Source: CANLBN01 sp050633525 (lineage in GTDB: Bacteria > Pseudomonadota > Gammaproteobacteria > Pseudomonadales > Cellvibrionaceae). Taken from it: a DNA stretch of 64,000 nt. The stretch lies in contig JBOEGR010000004.1 of NCBI GenBank assembly GCA_050633525.1, positions 67,858 to 131,857 on the forward strand, in the 5' to 3' direction. Below the pieces are notes generated by a model. That model ran no database searches, was not told the origin of the DNA, and worked only from the letters and a program-made list of their open reading frames with translations. The first letter of the stretch is position 1; every line of letters starts with the position of its first letter. Shown piece by piece: positions 1 through 9,605 of the stretch. The position numbers were made by a program, and so were the translations under genes.

Positions 1-77
1 AATAAGTTAAGGCTATATTTTGATGTAAAGTCTATGCATTATTTGTTACTCAACTCATTGAAGGTCAGACCTATCCA

Positions 78-836
78 ATGAAGCTACCTTGGCTCGATCC
101 GTCTGTAATCGTATTTCCAGATACGAGCCAAGCCTTAAATGAGCCCAACGGACTATTGGCTGCCGGCGGAGAATTATCGGCTGACTGGTTGTTAAGTGCC
201 TACCAAAAAGGCATCTTCCCTTGGTTTAATGAAGGCGACCCCATCCTCTGGTGGACGCCTTCGCCCCGCATGGTTATCTACCCTCACCAGTTTCATTTGA
301 GTCGCAGTTTACGTAAAACCCTAAAAAAAGGCGGTTTTACCGTAACATTAAACACCTGCTTTGCAGACGTTATTGCGGCTTGCGCTGCCCCTCGCGATGT
401 TTCAGATGAAGAGTTATCTTCTAACTTACCGCAAGAACCAGAGACATGGATTACCCCTGTTATGGCTGATGCCTATATCGACCTACATTCACGTGGCTTT
501 GCTCACTCGGTAGAGGTTTGGCAAGATGAAAGTTTAGTTGGCGGACTATATGGCCTAGCATTGGGCGAAGTGTTTTTCGGTGAATCCATGTTTAGTCGAA
601 TGACTAATGGTTCAAAAATAGCGATGGCACACCTAGTCGAATGCCTAAAAGCATGGCAATATAAGCTCATTGATTGTCAAGTATACAACGATCACCTCAA
701 TAGCTTGGGGGCTATAGAGATAGATCGTCATACTTTTGAACAAATTATCCATCGGCATACAGCCGACAAACCAGTAAACCCTGAGGACTGGAGCTCGCGT
801 GAGCTTAGTTTACCTCCGAGCCACTGGGAGAAATAA
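78..836 (+). CDS. aat: Leucyl/phenylalanyl-tRNA-protein transferase
   Basis: Cytoplasmic enzyme that moves Leu or Phe from aminoacyl-tRNA to proteins with N-terminal Lys or Arg, creating N-degrons for ClpS/ClpA. The 252-residue product has the family signatures: GLLAAGGELS near residues 25-34, the GIFPWF block at 45-50, WWTPSPR at 58-64, and the long GGLYG...GEVFFGESMF block at 155-172. Length is normal for the family. It is followed by the second N-end-rule transferase, and clpA/clpS lie only about 3 kb away, so the degradation pathway is clustered. Start is the first ATG; no strong ribosome site is seen. Assignment is firm. Confidence 0.97.
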   Translation: MKLPWLDPSVIVFPDTSQALNEPNGLLAAGGELSADWLLSAYQKGIFPWFNEGDPILWWTPSPRMVIYPHQFHLSRSLRKTLKKGGFTVTLNTCFADVIAACAAPRDVSDEELSSNLPQEPETWITPVMADAYIDLHSRGFAHSVEVWQDESLVGGLYGLALGEVFFGESMFSRMTNGSKIAMAHLVECLKAWQYKLIDCQVYNDHLNSLGAIEIDRHTFEQIIHRHTADKPVNPEDWSSRELSLPPSHWEK

Positions 837-906
837 GGCTAGATTTAAGCCAATGCGAGCAAGGAATTTAGCTCCATCATTAGAATAACGCCTGTGAGCA
901 GACTAT

Positions 907-1656
907 ATGAGTAACCTAGACGAAAAAATTGATACGGTCGAAGAGTCTGTTACTGAACTTGAGTCGCTACAATTTTTTCAAACTCAGCCACATGATTGCA
1001 GTTATTTACCTGAAAAAACGGCTGCTACAGTCTTTTTAAACCCCAAACAAACCTTAGATCAAGCCTTATACTCACAACTATCGGAATATGGCTTTAGGCG
1101 TAGCGGCAAGCATATTTATAAACCTATGTGTGCTGATTGTCAGGCTTGTGTACCCATGAGGGTTCCTGTTGGCCTATTTAAACCTAAGCGCCAGCAAAAG
1201 CGAACATGGAAACGCAACCAAGATTTATCCGTCTCAATCGTAAAATCAATCAATACTGATGAACATTACGCATTATATGAGTCATACATTAATGAAAGGC
1301 ATGCCGATGGAGATATGTTTCCCCCTTCTAGAGAGCAATTTCAGAGCTTTCTAGCCGATCAATGGCAGTCAACCCGCTATTATGAGTTTCGAGCCGAAGG
1401 CAAGCTGATTGCAACATCGGTAGCTGATGTCATGGATAACGGTATTTCTGCGGTTTATACCTACTATGACCCAAACGAACATCGCCGTAGCTTGGGTACC
1501 TATGTGATTCTTTTTCTCATTGATCAAGCTAAAGACTTAGGCCTACCCGCCGTTTATTTGGGTTACTGGATAAAATCGTCACCTAAGATGAATTATAAAT
1601 CCACTTTTCGACCGCTAGAAATACAAGATGGCTACAGTTGGTTAATGGTCTTATAG
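907..1656 (+). CDS. bpt: Aspartate/glutamate leucyltransferase (Bpt/Ate)
   Basis: Transfers Leu from Leu-tRNA to N-terminal Asp or Glu, the second way of making ClpS-recognised N-degrons. The 249-residue protein has the ATE N-terminal domain with CSYLP at 31-35 and the cysteine cluster C75, C78 and C81 (CADCQAC), then the C-terminal GNAT-like ATE domain with YYDP and GYWIKSSPKMNYK near the end. The first 20 residues are acidic and not typical of the family core. It sits 70 bp after aat and probably shares its transcript. The bacterial Bpt subtype (Leu to Asp/Glu) is inferred from the Pseudomonas/Vibrio-like context. Confidence 0.95.
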   Translation: MSNLDEKIDTVEESVTELESLQFFQTQPHDCSYLPEKTAATVFLNPKQTLDQALYSQLSEYGFRRSGKHIYKPMCADCQACVPMRVPVGLFKPKRQQKRTWKRNQDLSVSIVKSINTDEHYALYESYINERHADGDMFPPSREQFQSFLADQWQSTRYYEFRAEGKLIATSVADVMDNGISAVYTYYDPNEHRRSLGTYVILFLIDQAKDLGLPAVYLGYWIKSSPKMNYKSTFRPLEIQDGYSWLMVL

Positions 1657-1851
1657 TCTTTGAGACTTTTTTAAAGGGAACTTAAAGACTGCTCAAGAAG
1701 GTCTACTAAAGGCCATTTGACTCCTTTACACCCCCGCTTCCCGCCTTATTTACGACATATACATTTCTTTGCTGTTTCAGGCTTGGCCTTAGAGTAAAAT
1801 TCAGGCACAATGCTGCGCTCGTTTTATAGCTCATTGTGAGGTTTATGCCGG

Positions 1852-2070
1852 ATGGCAAAAGAAGAAAATATTGAATTCGATGGCGAAGTCATTGATACCC
1901 TTCCTAATACAACATTTAAAGTTAAATTAGAAAATGGTCATGTTGTGAATGCGCATATCTCTGGAAAAATGCGTAAAAACTACATTCGTATCCTAACGGG
2001 TGATAAGGTTAAAGTTGAAATGACACCTTATGACTTAAGTAAAGGCCGCATTACTTTTCGCGCTCGCTAG
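1852..2070 (+). CDS. infA: Translation initiation factor IF-1
   Basis: 72-residue OB-fold protein that occupies the ribosomal A site during initiation. The sequence is canonical from MAKEENIEFDGEVIDTLPN through VNAHISGKMRKNYIRILTGD to the basic GRITFRAR tail. Length equals that of most bacterial IF-1 proteins. It has about 195 bp of its own upstream sequence. The aat-bpt-infA order is conserved in Pseudomonas relatives. Confidence 0.98.
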   Translation: MAKEENIEFDGEVIDTLPNTTFKVKLENGHVVNAHISGKMRKNYIRILTGDKVKVEMTPYDLSKGRITFRAR

Positions 2071-2215
2071 CGCTATTCCCTACTATTTGCTGGCCCATTC
2101 AGGCCGCACACCAAATTGGTCACCATTCATTAGCCCTAAGCTAAAGCCTACCTATATCAATAGCTAGGGTCTTTGCTAAAATGATGTCTACTGCAATGAT
2201 TTTGCTATTGCGGCC

Positions 2216-3244
2216 TTAGCTTGGTGATGACTTAAGCAAGTGATGAACTTTGTTAAGCAATGATTGGTTTGCTTTTACCTTACGGATAATGTCACGATAA
2301 GGTAAAAGCCTCATTGGCTTAGCATGATTTTCTTTCGCTATTTTTACTAGCATTTTTCCGTGATGCAAAAATATACGATAAGCATCGAATAAACTTAGCT
2401 TAGGGTCAAACATATTCGTTGGTAAAGACGCTACCCCGTTCACCTCAATTACAACAAAGTCACCATTGAGTAATGCCTCTTCACTTTCCGCTTTAATATC
2501 AAAGCGGCCAAAGTTAAAACCAGGCTGGCTTTTAAAAAATCGGAATACTGCGGCTTCAAGTTCAGGCGTGACACGCTGAGTATCATCTGTGAATTTGCAG
2601 CCTAGGGTGTGCGAGCCAATAAAAGAGAGCTTCACCTCCTCCCCTTTTTTTGGAATACGCTCTAGCTTGACCGATTGTAAAAATGATTGCCAATGATGAG
2701 TATAACGCTCATGCTGTTTTGCAAGAGCAAGTACATTATCTTTACCATTCCCAACAACTGATGGAAAATGTTTTTTATTCATACCCGATATTTTTTCTCG
2801 GCCTTGATAGCGTATAAAAAAGATACCGTATTCGCACTGATACTCGGTGAACTTTTGCAATATATAATCACCCAGCAACAAGGAAATTTTAGCTTTTAAC
2901 TCTTCGTCGCTTGAGATCTTACAAATCCCTTTTCCTACGCAACCCACATCAGACTTTAAAATGATGGGGTAACCGTGTTCACCAACAAAATCGTTAATGA
3001 GCTTTTCTTTTTCGCGTATGCTTAATGAAGCAGCAATAAGTGTTGTTGGTAAAAAATAACTCTGATCAAATGCAAGCTGGCTTTGGTATTTTGAACCTAA
3101 ACCAATTTCCCCATGATCCAATGCATAATTGGCTTTAGCAAGGGACTTGAAGCCAACACCTTTAATCAGGCACTGAAAAATAAGATAACAGTAATAAGGG
3201 ATTTCGAATAATCTCGGGTTCCAAAACTCGTGATGTTTAAGCAT
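2216..3244 (-). CDS. ATP-grasp family protein (D-Ala-D-Ala ligase-like fold)
   Basis: 342-residue protein, likely an ATP-dependent carboxylate-amine ligase or related enzyme of unknown substrate. After the N-terminal segment MLKHHEFWNPRLFEIPYY it shows ATP-grasp features: YPIILKSDVGCVGKG (nucleotide-binding lysine and glycine loop), YILQKF, GRFDIKAES, and a magnesium-site FVVIEVNGV near the C-terminus. The frame extends to a TTG at 3301, but the ATG at 3244 matches the usual start of this family as I remember it, so it is preferred. It is convergent with infA, has no pathway neighbours, and cannot be given a substrate from sequence alone. Confidence 0.7.
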   Translation of the reverse strand: MLKHHEFWNPRLFEIPYYCYLIFQCLIKGVGFKSLAKANYALDHGEIGLGSKYQSQLAFDQSYFLPTTLIAASLSIREKEKLINDFVGEHGYPIILKSDVGCVGKGICKISSDEELKAKISLLLGDYILQKFTEYQCEYGIFFIRYQGREKISGMNKKHFPSVVGNGKDNVLALAKQHERYTHHWQSFLQSVKLERIPKKGEEVKLSFIGSHTLGCKFTDDTQRVTPELEAAVFRFFKSQPGFNFGRFDIKAESEEALLNGDFVVIEVNGVASLPTNMFDPKLSLFDAYRIFLHHGKMLVKIAKENHAKPMRLLPYRDIIRKVKANQSLLNKVHHLLKSSPS

Positions 3245-3375
3245 AAAATAAATAAAACACTGGCAAAATGTGGCTGAAACCTCGGATAAATCAGATAGCA
3301 ATAATTTTCTCTAATAGAAAGACTGCTTAAATGATATTTGGTTTCAAATAATGGTAGGAATTATATCGTAAAATG

Positions 3376-3403
3376 AAATGGGCCGCTCTTAGGCGGCCCA
3401 TTT
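3376..3403 (-). terminator. Rho-independent terminator after clpA
   Basis: Perfect 11-bp inverted repeat (arms 3376-3386 and 3393-3403, AAATGGGCCGC) with a 6-nt loop. It lies 26 bp beyond the clpA stop. On the minus strand the stem is followed by a short T-rich stretch. It probably ends clpA transcription and shields the ATP-grasp gene. Confidence 0.75.
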
Positions 3404-3428
3404 TAATAGATTATATGAGAATGCTAGA

Positions 3429-5702
3429 TTAAGCGGTCTCGAGCTCATCTTCAATCGATAGAGCAATATCATCGTTCTCAACGGAAACATGAACCACTCC
3501 ACCATTACTCAGCTCTCCAAACAGCACCATCTCAGCGAGTGGCTTTTTCAATTTCTCTTGTATCAAACGCGCCATGGGCCTTGCTCCCATTTTTACGTCA
3601 TAACCATGCTCGGCCAACCATTCGCGGGCTTCATCATCAATGTCTAACACAACACGTTTTTCATCGAGCTGTGACTGGAGTTGAACCAAAAACTTATCAA
3701 CAACCGTTTTAACAACTTCTAATGACAAAGCAGAAAACTGAATAATGGAATCTAAGCGGTTTCTGAATTCAGGCGTAAATACTTTCTTCAGCGCTTCCAT
3801 ACCATCGGTACTGTGATCTTGGCGAGTAAAGCCGATGGATGCTCGGCTCATTTCTTCGGCACCCGCATTGGTTGTCATAATAATGACTGTATTGCGGAAA
3901 TCTGCCTTGCGTCCATTATTGTCTGTGAGCGTACCGTGATCCATGACTTGTAACAATAAGTTAAAGACTTCCGGGTGTGCTTTTTCAATTTCATCTAACA
4001 ATATAACGCTGTGGGGTTGCTTAGTGACTGCATCGGTTAACAAACCACCTTGATCAAAACCAACATAGCCTGGAGGCGCACCAATAAGACGAGATACTGT
4101 ATGACGCTCCATATATTCAGACATATCAAAGCGAATCAGGTCTACACCCATCGCTTCAGATAGTTGCTTACACAGTTCTGTTTTACCGACACCCGTTGGG
4201 CCTGTAAATAAAAATGAACCGATCGGTTTATCTTCAGCACTTAAACCTGCACGAGATAATTTAATCGAAGTAGATAAAGCATCAATCGCTTCGTCTTGAC
4301 CAAACACCGTCATTTTTAAGCTACTATCAAGCTTACGAAGCTGTTCCTTATCAGAAGAAGAAACTGTTTTAGCCGGAATACGTGCGATTTTTGCAATAAT
4401 GTTTTCGATGTCATGAACACCCAGTTGTTTCTTTCTCTTACTCGGTGATAACAATTGTTGATAAGCCCCTGCTTCATCGATAACGTCGATTGCCTTATCT
4501 GGCATAAAGCGGTCCGTAATATAGCGGCTAGATAACTCAGCTGCAGATCGCAAAGCAGAGTCAGTGTATTTAATATGATGATGCTCTTCAAAACGTGACT
4601 TAAGGCCTTTCAAAATTTTATACGTATCTTCTACGCTAGGCTCGTTAACATCCACTTTTTGGAAGCGTCTTGATAAGGCTCGATCTTTATCAAAGATACC
4701 GCGATATTCTTGATAGGTAGTCGAACCGATACAGCGAATTTCACCTGAAGATAATAGAGGTTTTAATAAGTTAGATGCATCCATAACGCCACCAGATGCT
4801 GCACCAGCACCAATGATAGTGTGGATTTCATCAACAAATAAAATAGATCGATCTCGGTTTTTTAATTCAGCAAGTAAGGCCTTAAAACGCTTCTCAAAGT
4901 CGCCTCTGTATTTTGTACCCGCTAGTAATGCGCCCATATCTAAAGAGTAAACGACACTACCCTCTAAAATCTCTGGCACCTCACCATCGACGATACGTTT
5001 TGCTAAACCTTCCGCGATTGCTGTTTTACCCACGCCAGATTCACCCACTAACAATGGATTATTTTTGCGTCGGCGAGATAATATTTGAGTAACACGCTCT
5101 ACTTCATGCTGACGGCCAATAAGAGGGTCAATTTTTCCATTTTCGGCCAAGGCATTTAAATTTGTTGCATAACTTTCTAATGGATCCGCATTGGCATTCG
5201 CTGCTTCTGCTCCTTCACCAGCTTCATCGTTGTGTTGTTCATGCTCACCAGGATTATTGTTATCTCCTACTTTTGAAATGCCGTGAGTAATATAATTAAC
5301 CACATCCAAGCGTGCGATGCTTTGCATTTTGAGAAAATAAACGGCTTGGCTTTCTTGTTCACTAAAAATGGCAACCAAGACATTTGCGCCAGTCACTTCT
5401 TTTTTGCCTGACGACTGAACATGAAAAACAGCCCGCTGTAAAACTCGCTGGAAACCAAGTGTGGGCTGTGTTTCTCTATCACTATCAGCTTCAGGAATAA
5501 GCGGTGTCGTAGAATCAACAAACTCAATGAGCTCATTGCGTAGGTAGGATATATCGGCGCCACAAGAAGTTAAGACTTGTGATGCGGCATCATTGTCGAG
5601 TAGCGCAAGTAGAAGATGCTCAACCGTCATGAATTCATGGCGTTTAACGCGGGCACCTTTAAAAGCGTCGTTTAAAGTTTGCTCAAGCTCTTTACTTAAC
5701 AT
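3429..5702 (-). CDS. clpA: ATP-dependent Clp protease ATP-binding subunit ClpA
   Basis: AAA+ unfoldase that feeds substrates to the ClpP peptidase. The 757-residue protein has an N-terminal Clp_N double repeat (residues 1-140), an acidic Glu/Asn/Ala linker (about 150-175), a first AAA+ module with Walker A GESGVGKT and Walker B ILFVDEIHT, and a second with GPTGVGKT and VILLDEIEKAHP, ending in the ClpB_D2-small domain. The IGF/IGL-type ClpP-binding loop is present as IGFTRQ near residue 620. A good GAGGA site lies 7 bp before the ATG. clpS lies just upstream on the same strand, forming the usual clpS-clpA pair. Confidence 0.98.
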   Translation of the reverse strand: MLSKELEQTLNDAFKGARVKRHEFMTVEHLLLALLDNDAASQVLTSCGADISYLRNELIEFVDSTTPLIPEADSDRETQPTLGFQRVLQRAVFHVQSSGKKEVTGANVLVAIFSEQESQAVYFLKMQSIARLDVVNYITHGISKVGDNNNPGEHEQHNDEAGEGAEAANANADPLESYATNLNALAENGKIDPLIGRQHEVERVTQILSRRRKNNPLLVGESGVGKTAIAEGLAKRIVDGEVPEILEGSVVYSLDMGALLAGTKYRGDFEKRFKALLAELKNRDRSILFVDEIHTIIGAGAASGGVMDASNLLKPLLSSGEIRCIGSTTYQEYRGIFDKDRALSRRFQKVDVNEPSVEDTYKILKGLKSRFEEHHHIKYTDSALRSAAELSSRYITDRFMPDKAIDVIDEAGAYQQLLSPSKRKKQLGVHDIENIIAKIARIPAKTVSSSDKEQLRKLDSSLKMTVFGQDEAIDALSTSIKLSRAGLSAEDKPIGSFLFTGPTGVGKTELCKQLSEAMGVDLIRFDMSEYMERHTVSRLIGAPPGYVGFDQGGLLTDAVTKQPHSVILLDEIEKAHPEVFNLLLQVMDHGTLTDNNGRKADFRNTVIIMTTNAGAEEMSRASIGFTRQDHSTDGMEALKKVFTPEFRNRLDSIIQFSALSLEVVKTVVDKFLVQLQSQLDEKRVVLDIDDEAREWLAEHGYDVKMGARPMARLIQEKLKKPLAEMVLFGELSNGGVVHVSVENDDIALSIEDELETA

Positions 5703-5783
5703 CGTATATCCTCAGTAGCTTAGTTAACTATACGGTCGTTTATCTTTTATTGCTCAACTAAAATAACCTAAGTCATCATTCAT

Positions 5784-6182
5784 TTATGTATCATCTTCCT
5801 CAACAGCTTCAATTTCGCACACTAAAGGGTGCTCATTTTGCTGTGCGTACTCGACGACTTGTGTAGCTTTAGTCTCCGCAATATCTTTTGGGTAAATACC
5901 GCATACTGCTTTTCCATCCGTATGGACTTGTAACATGACTCTAGTGGCTTTTTCTCTATCCATGGCAAAGAACGCTTGCAAAACATGAACCACAAATTCC
6001 ATTGGCGTGTAATCATCGTTCATCATCATCACTTTATAGAGAGAAGGCCGTTTAATTTTGGGTTTAGCTTCTTCTAATAATAAGCCTCCGCCAAAATCAT
6101 AGTCCTCTTCATCCCTGTCTTTACTTAAGCGTAGTCCATGATTTTCAAGAATACCCATATCAAATTGTGCTAAAAATTGCAT
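5784..6182 (-). CDS. clpS: ClpS adaptor
   Basis: Adaptor that binds N-degrons and delivers them to ClpA. The 132-residue protein has a variable N-terminal tail of about 45 residues, then YKVMMMNDDYTPMEFVVHVL, the DD and hydrophobic pocket that reads destabilising N-terminal residues, and a HTDGKAVCGIYPKDIAETK block. An internal ATG at 6158 could also start the protein; the upstream ATG has AGGA immediately before it, with short spacing. It is divergent from cspD. With aat and bpt in the same window, the whole N-end-rule route except clpP is present. Confidence 0.96.
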   Translation of the reverse strand: MQFLAQFDMGILENHGLRLSKDRDEEDYDFGGGLLLEEAKPKIKRPSLYKVMMMNDDYTPMEFVVHVLQAFFAMDREKATRVMLQVHTDGKAVCGIYPKDIAETKATQVVEYAQQNEHPLVCEIEAVEEDDT

Positions 6183-6310
6183 TTCCTAAGGAACCTCTGA
6201 ATAAGTCCAACATTTTGGTTGATTAATGAGCTCTTTCTCTCTGGCGGAGATTATGGCCCAGCATGTCAAGTGACGAAAAATGCGCCTTATTGACCAGTTT
6301 GATCAAAAGT

Positions 6311-6339
6311 TTGACATTATCACACCAATTGCGTATAAA
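6311..6339 (+). promoter_or_regulatory. Sigma-70 promoter of cspD
   Basis: A perfect -35 TTGACA at 6311-6316, a 17-bp spacer, and TATAAA at 6334-6339. It points to cspD, whose ATG is at 6477, so the transcript would carry a 5' leader of about 130 nt. No other gene could use this promoter on this strand. Confidence 0.7.
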
Positions 6340-6476
6340 ATGATCGTTCAGTTTAAAAACTGACGCTTTTAATAATAACATGCAAGTATGTCTGCCTCAT
6401 GAATCCTTTGGATTCTGTTTTTTTAACTTACGCAACACTTTCAAACGATAATAAGTTCAATAGAGAAGGAATTACC

Positions 6477-6767
6477 ATGGCAACAGGCAGAGTTAAGTGG
6501 TTTAACAACGCAAAAGGTTACGGTTTTATCCTCCCGGATGAAATCGAAGGTGATTTGTTTGCCCATTACTCATCAATCCAAATGGATGGTTATAGAACCC
6601 TGAAAGCAGGTCAAACAGTGACTTTTGACATTGTTGATGGCGACAAAGGCTCTCACGCTGTCAATATTGTTCCGGAAATTGAAGATACCCCGGAAGACGT
6701 TAATGCCGCTCCTAGCGAAAATGCTGTCGCTGATGAGCACATTAACGACCAAATAGAAGCCATATAG
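6477..6767 (+). CDS. cspD: Cold-shock-domain protein CspD
   Basis: Single-stranded nucleic-acid-binding protein; CspD proteins inhibit replication in stationary phase in E. coli. The cold-shock domain fills residues 1-68 with RNP1 (KGYGFI) and RNP2-like (DLFAHYSSI) motifs. An acidic tail of about 28 residues follows (EIEDTPEDV...). The ATG at 6477 is chosen over one at 6399 because GAAGGA lies correctly before it and the family begins MATGRVKWFN. It is divergent from clpS, the same arrangement as in E. coli and Pseudomonas. Confidence 0.93.
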   Translation: MATGRVKWFNNAKGYGFILPDEIEGDLFAHYSSIQMDGYRTLKAGQTVTFDIVDGDKGSHAVNIVPEIEDTPEDVNAAPSENAVADEHINDQIEAI

Positions 6768-6985
6768 CTACTGCTTACTAAGTACTTTAGTAGTGCTGTT
6801 TAGTGGTCTACTTACTAGTATTACTGAATAGTACTGCCCACCATTTGCTACAATATTCCGAAAGGCTTCGGCGGGTCCGTTCGCCCTTAAACTCTCTCTA
6901 TCTCAATACCTAAGTTCGTGCCGAAATAGATTATTTCAAGCCCCGCTGATCATTATAATCCTGGTCTTACCACTTTCCCTCACAT

Positions 6986-7021
6986 AAAAAGCCCGAGTAA
7001 GTGTACCTACTCGGGCTTTTT
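6986..7021. terminator. Bidirectional terminator between cspD and icd
   Basis: Inverted repeat with 14-bp arms, AAAAAGCCCGAGTA and its complement, around an 8-nt loop. It ends in T5 on each strand. It sits between the convergent cspD and icd genes and can serve both. The 218 bp between the cspD stop and this hairpin contain nothing else I can name. Confidence 0.9.
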
Positions 7022-7047
7022 GTTAAGGCTTAGGGCTTTAGAGAAGC

Positions 7048-9279
7048 TTATAGAGAGGCTAATAAGCTATTCAGTGTCTCACTTGGGCGCATCACATCTG
7101 CGGCTAAGTTATCATCCATTAGGTAATACCCCCCTATATTGGCTGCTTGGCCCTGCACACTATTCAGCTCTTCAACAATCTTGTCTTCGCTCTCTGTCAG
7201 CTGCTTCGAGAAATCAGCAAACTTAGCCTGCAACTCATTATTGTCACTCTGAGCGGCAATGGCCTGTGCCCAGTAAAGTGCAATATAAAAGTGGCTGCCG
7301 CGGTTATCTAGCCCACCAATGCGTCGTGAAGGTGATTTGTTGTTATCCAATAACTGTCCTGTTGCCTGATCTAGAGTATCTGCTAGAACCTGTGCCTTAG
7401 GGTTAGCAAAGGCACTTGATAAATGCTCCAGCGAAACAGATAGCGCTAAGAACTCTCCTAATGAATCCCAACGTAGGTAATTTTCATCAACCAACTGTTG
7501 CACGTGTTTTGGAGCAGATCCGCCAGCACCCGTTTCAAACAAGCCGCCACCATTCATTAAAGGAACAATAGACAGCATTTTTGCACTAGTACCTAACTCT
7601 AAGATAGGAAATAAATCGGTTAAGTAGTCACGTAACACGTTACCCGTAACAGAAATGGTATCTTCGCCTTTAATAATTCGCTCAAGAGAGAATCGAGTCG
7701 CTTCAACAGGCGCCATAATATGAATATCTAAACCACTTGTATCATGATCTTTAAGATATTGATTCACTTTCTCTATGAGTTGGGCATCGTGAGCACGAGC
7801 TTCATTTAACCAAAAGACAGCGGGTAAACCTGTTGCCCGAGCACGGTTAACAGCTAACTTCACCCAATCTTGAATCGGTGCATCTTTCGCTTGGCACATA
7901 CGCCAGATATCACCTGCTTCTACTTTATGCTCAAGTAGAGTCGTACCACTTTCGTCAACGACTCGGATAAGGCCAGCAGCAGATACTTCGAAAGTTTTAT
8001 CATGAGAACCATATTCTTCTGCTTTTTGTGCCATCAAACCAACATTGGAAACACTGCCCATTGTTGTCGGGTCGAAGGCACCGTGTTTTTTACAGAAATC
8101 GATTGTTTCTTGGTAAACACCGGCATAGCAGCGATCAGGAATAATCGCTTTTGTATCTTTTAACTTGCCATCAGGCCCCCACATTTGACCTGAAGATCGA
8201 ATAGCCGCGGGCATCGAGGCATCGATAATGACGTCACTAGGAACATGTAAGTTGGTGATACCTTTATCAGAATTTACCATGGCTAATTCTGGGCGCTGGT
8301 CATAACAAGCTTGAATAGCGGCTTTAATTTCATTTTGTTTGTCGGTTGGAAGTGACTCTATTTTGCTATAAAGATCACCTAGACCATTTTTAGTATCCAC
8401 CCCAATTTCTTCAAAAAGGTCAGCATATTTTTCAAATACTTCGGCAAAGTAGACGGTAACAGCGTGACCAAAAATAATAGGGTCAGAGACTTTCATCATC
8501 GTTGCTTTTAGATGAACTGAGAGCAGTACGTCTTGTTCTTTTGCTTCGGAAATTTCTTTTTCCAAGAAGCTTCTCAAGGCGGTTTTACTCATCAGTGATG
8601 AATCAATAATCTCACCACTCAATACAGGAGTCGTAGCCTTAAGCACCTTGACGCTGCCATCTTCGGCAACATGTTCGATTTTCACATTGCCAGCGGTTGT
8701 AATCGTTGCAGATTGCTCGCTGCTATAAAAATCACCTTCGCTCATACTTGCCACATGGGTCAGTGAATCACTTTCCCATTTCCCCATCGAATGTGGGTTT
8801 TTACGAGCATATTGTTTGACGGATGCAGGTGCCCGACGGTCAGAGTTACCTTCACGCAGTACGGGGTTAACCGCACTACCCTTAATTTTGTCATAGCGTG
8901 CCTTTATGTTTTTTTCTTCGTCCGTCTCAGGCTCATCTGGATAATCAGGTAATTTATATCCTTTATCTTGTAACTCTTTAATTGCTTCTACTAATTGCGG
9001 CATCGAGGCGCTGATATTCGGGAGCTTGATAATGTTTGCTTTAGGTGTTTTCGCGAGTTCACCCAATTCGGTCAGTGCGTCGCCTATTTTTTGGTCATCG
9101 CTTAAATTCTCGGGGAAATTGGCGATAATACGGCCAGCCAATGAGATATCTCTCGTTTCAACTTCGATATCCGCTGCTTTAGTAAATGCCTCAACGATAG
9201 GAAGTAAAGAATAGGTTGCTAATGCAGGGGCTTCATCCGTTTTCGTGTAAATGATTTTTGGCGTTTCGGTCGTCATCAT
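7048..9279 (-). CDS. icd: Isocitrate dehydrogenase, monomeric NADP-dependent type
   Basis: Oxidises isocitrate to 2-oxoglutarate and CO2 in the TCA cycle with NADP. The 743-residue length and the sequence identify the monomeric class (IDH-II, as in Azotobacter and Vibrio) rather than the 420-residue dimeric type. Recognisable blocks are REGNSDRRAP (substrate-binding Ser/Arg segment near 143-152), DLYSKI, FWLNEARAHD, GNVLRDYLTDLFPILELGTSAKMLSIVPLM and GLFETGAGGSAPKH. Two ATGs are adjacent at the start. It is convergent with cspD and faces rluE across a 326-bp region. Confidence 0.97.
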   Translation of the reverse strand: MMTTETPKIIYTKTDEAPALATYSLLPIVEAFTKAADIEVETRDISLAGRIIANFPENLSDDQKIGDALTELGELAKTPKANIIKLPNISASMPQLVEAIKELQDKGYKLPDYPDEPETDEEKNIKARYDKIKGSAVNPVLREGNSDRRAPASVKQYARKNPHSMGKWESDSLTHVASMSEGDFYSSEQSATITTAGNVKIEHVAEDGSVKVLKATTPVLSGEIIDSSLMSKTALRSFLEKEISEAKEQDVLLSVHLKATMMKVSDPIIFGHAVTVYFAEVFEKYADLFEEIGVDTKNGLGDLYSKIESLPTDKQNEIKAAIQACYDQRPELAMVNSDKGITNLHVPSDVIIDASMPAAIRSSGQMWGPDGKLKDTKAIIPDRCYAGVYQETIDFCKKHGAFDPTTMGSVSNVGLMAQKAEEYGSHDKTFEVSAAGLIRVVDESGTTLLEHKVEAGDIWRMCQAKDAPIQDWVKLAVNRARATGLPAVFWLNEARAHDAQLIEKVNQYLKDHDTSGLDIHIMAPVEATRFSLERIIKGEDTISVTGNVLRDYLTDLFPILELGTSAKMLSIVPLMNGGGLFETGAGGSAPKHVQQLVDENYLRWDSLGEFLALSVSLEHLSSAFANPKAQVLADTLDQATGQLLDNNKSPSRRIGGLDNRGSHFYIALYWAQAIAAQSDNNELQAKFADFSKQLTESEDKIVEELNSVQGQAANIGGYYLMDDNLAADVMRPSETLNSLLASL

Positions 9280-9605
9280 TGTTCCTCGATAATGTAGAAT
9301 TGTGTAGAGCGTGATCGCTGATAGACAGGAGTATAGTTAAAGAACTGCTGTTCAGTTAATTTGCATGATTAAGTGTGAATAAATAGGCTTAGATGCAATT
9401 GACTGATAACTAAATGAGTTCACCTCAAGACGTACTTAGTACGTTAAACTGCGTGCTTGTAAAGCGGTGCGATTGTATCATGGGCCTATTATAAGCGTGA
9501 TACTATTTCCTGATACTGGGTATAACTCAAGCTTATATAGTGCGGTTAGATAAGACAGGCTTAACGGGATTTAATAACTAAGGTTTAAAGTAAGGTTTAA
9601 ATAAA
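9280..9605. promoter_or_regulatory. Divergent intergenic region icd/rluE with a 15-bp palindrome
   Basis: A 326-bp gene-free region that must hold both promoters. The clearest element is a perfect palindrome ACGTACTTAGTACGT at 9430-9444, about 150 bp from each gene. No match to a binding motif I know. AT-rich stretches on both sides could be -10 elements, but none is convincing. Confidence 0.4.

Noticed and set aside
7020..7226. Plus-strand ORF at the 3' end of icd
   Set aside because: It starts just after the terminator and is a reverse-strand shadow of icd.
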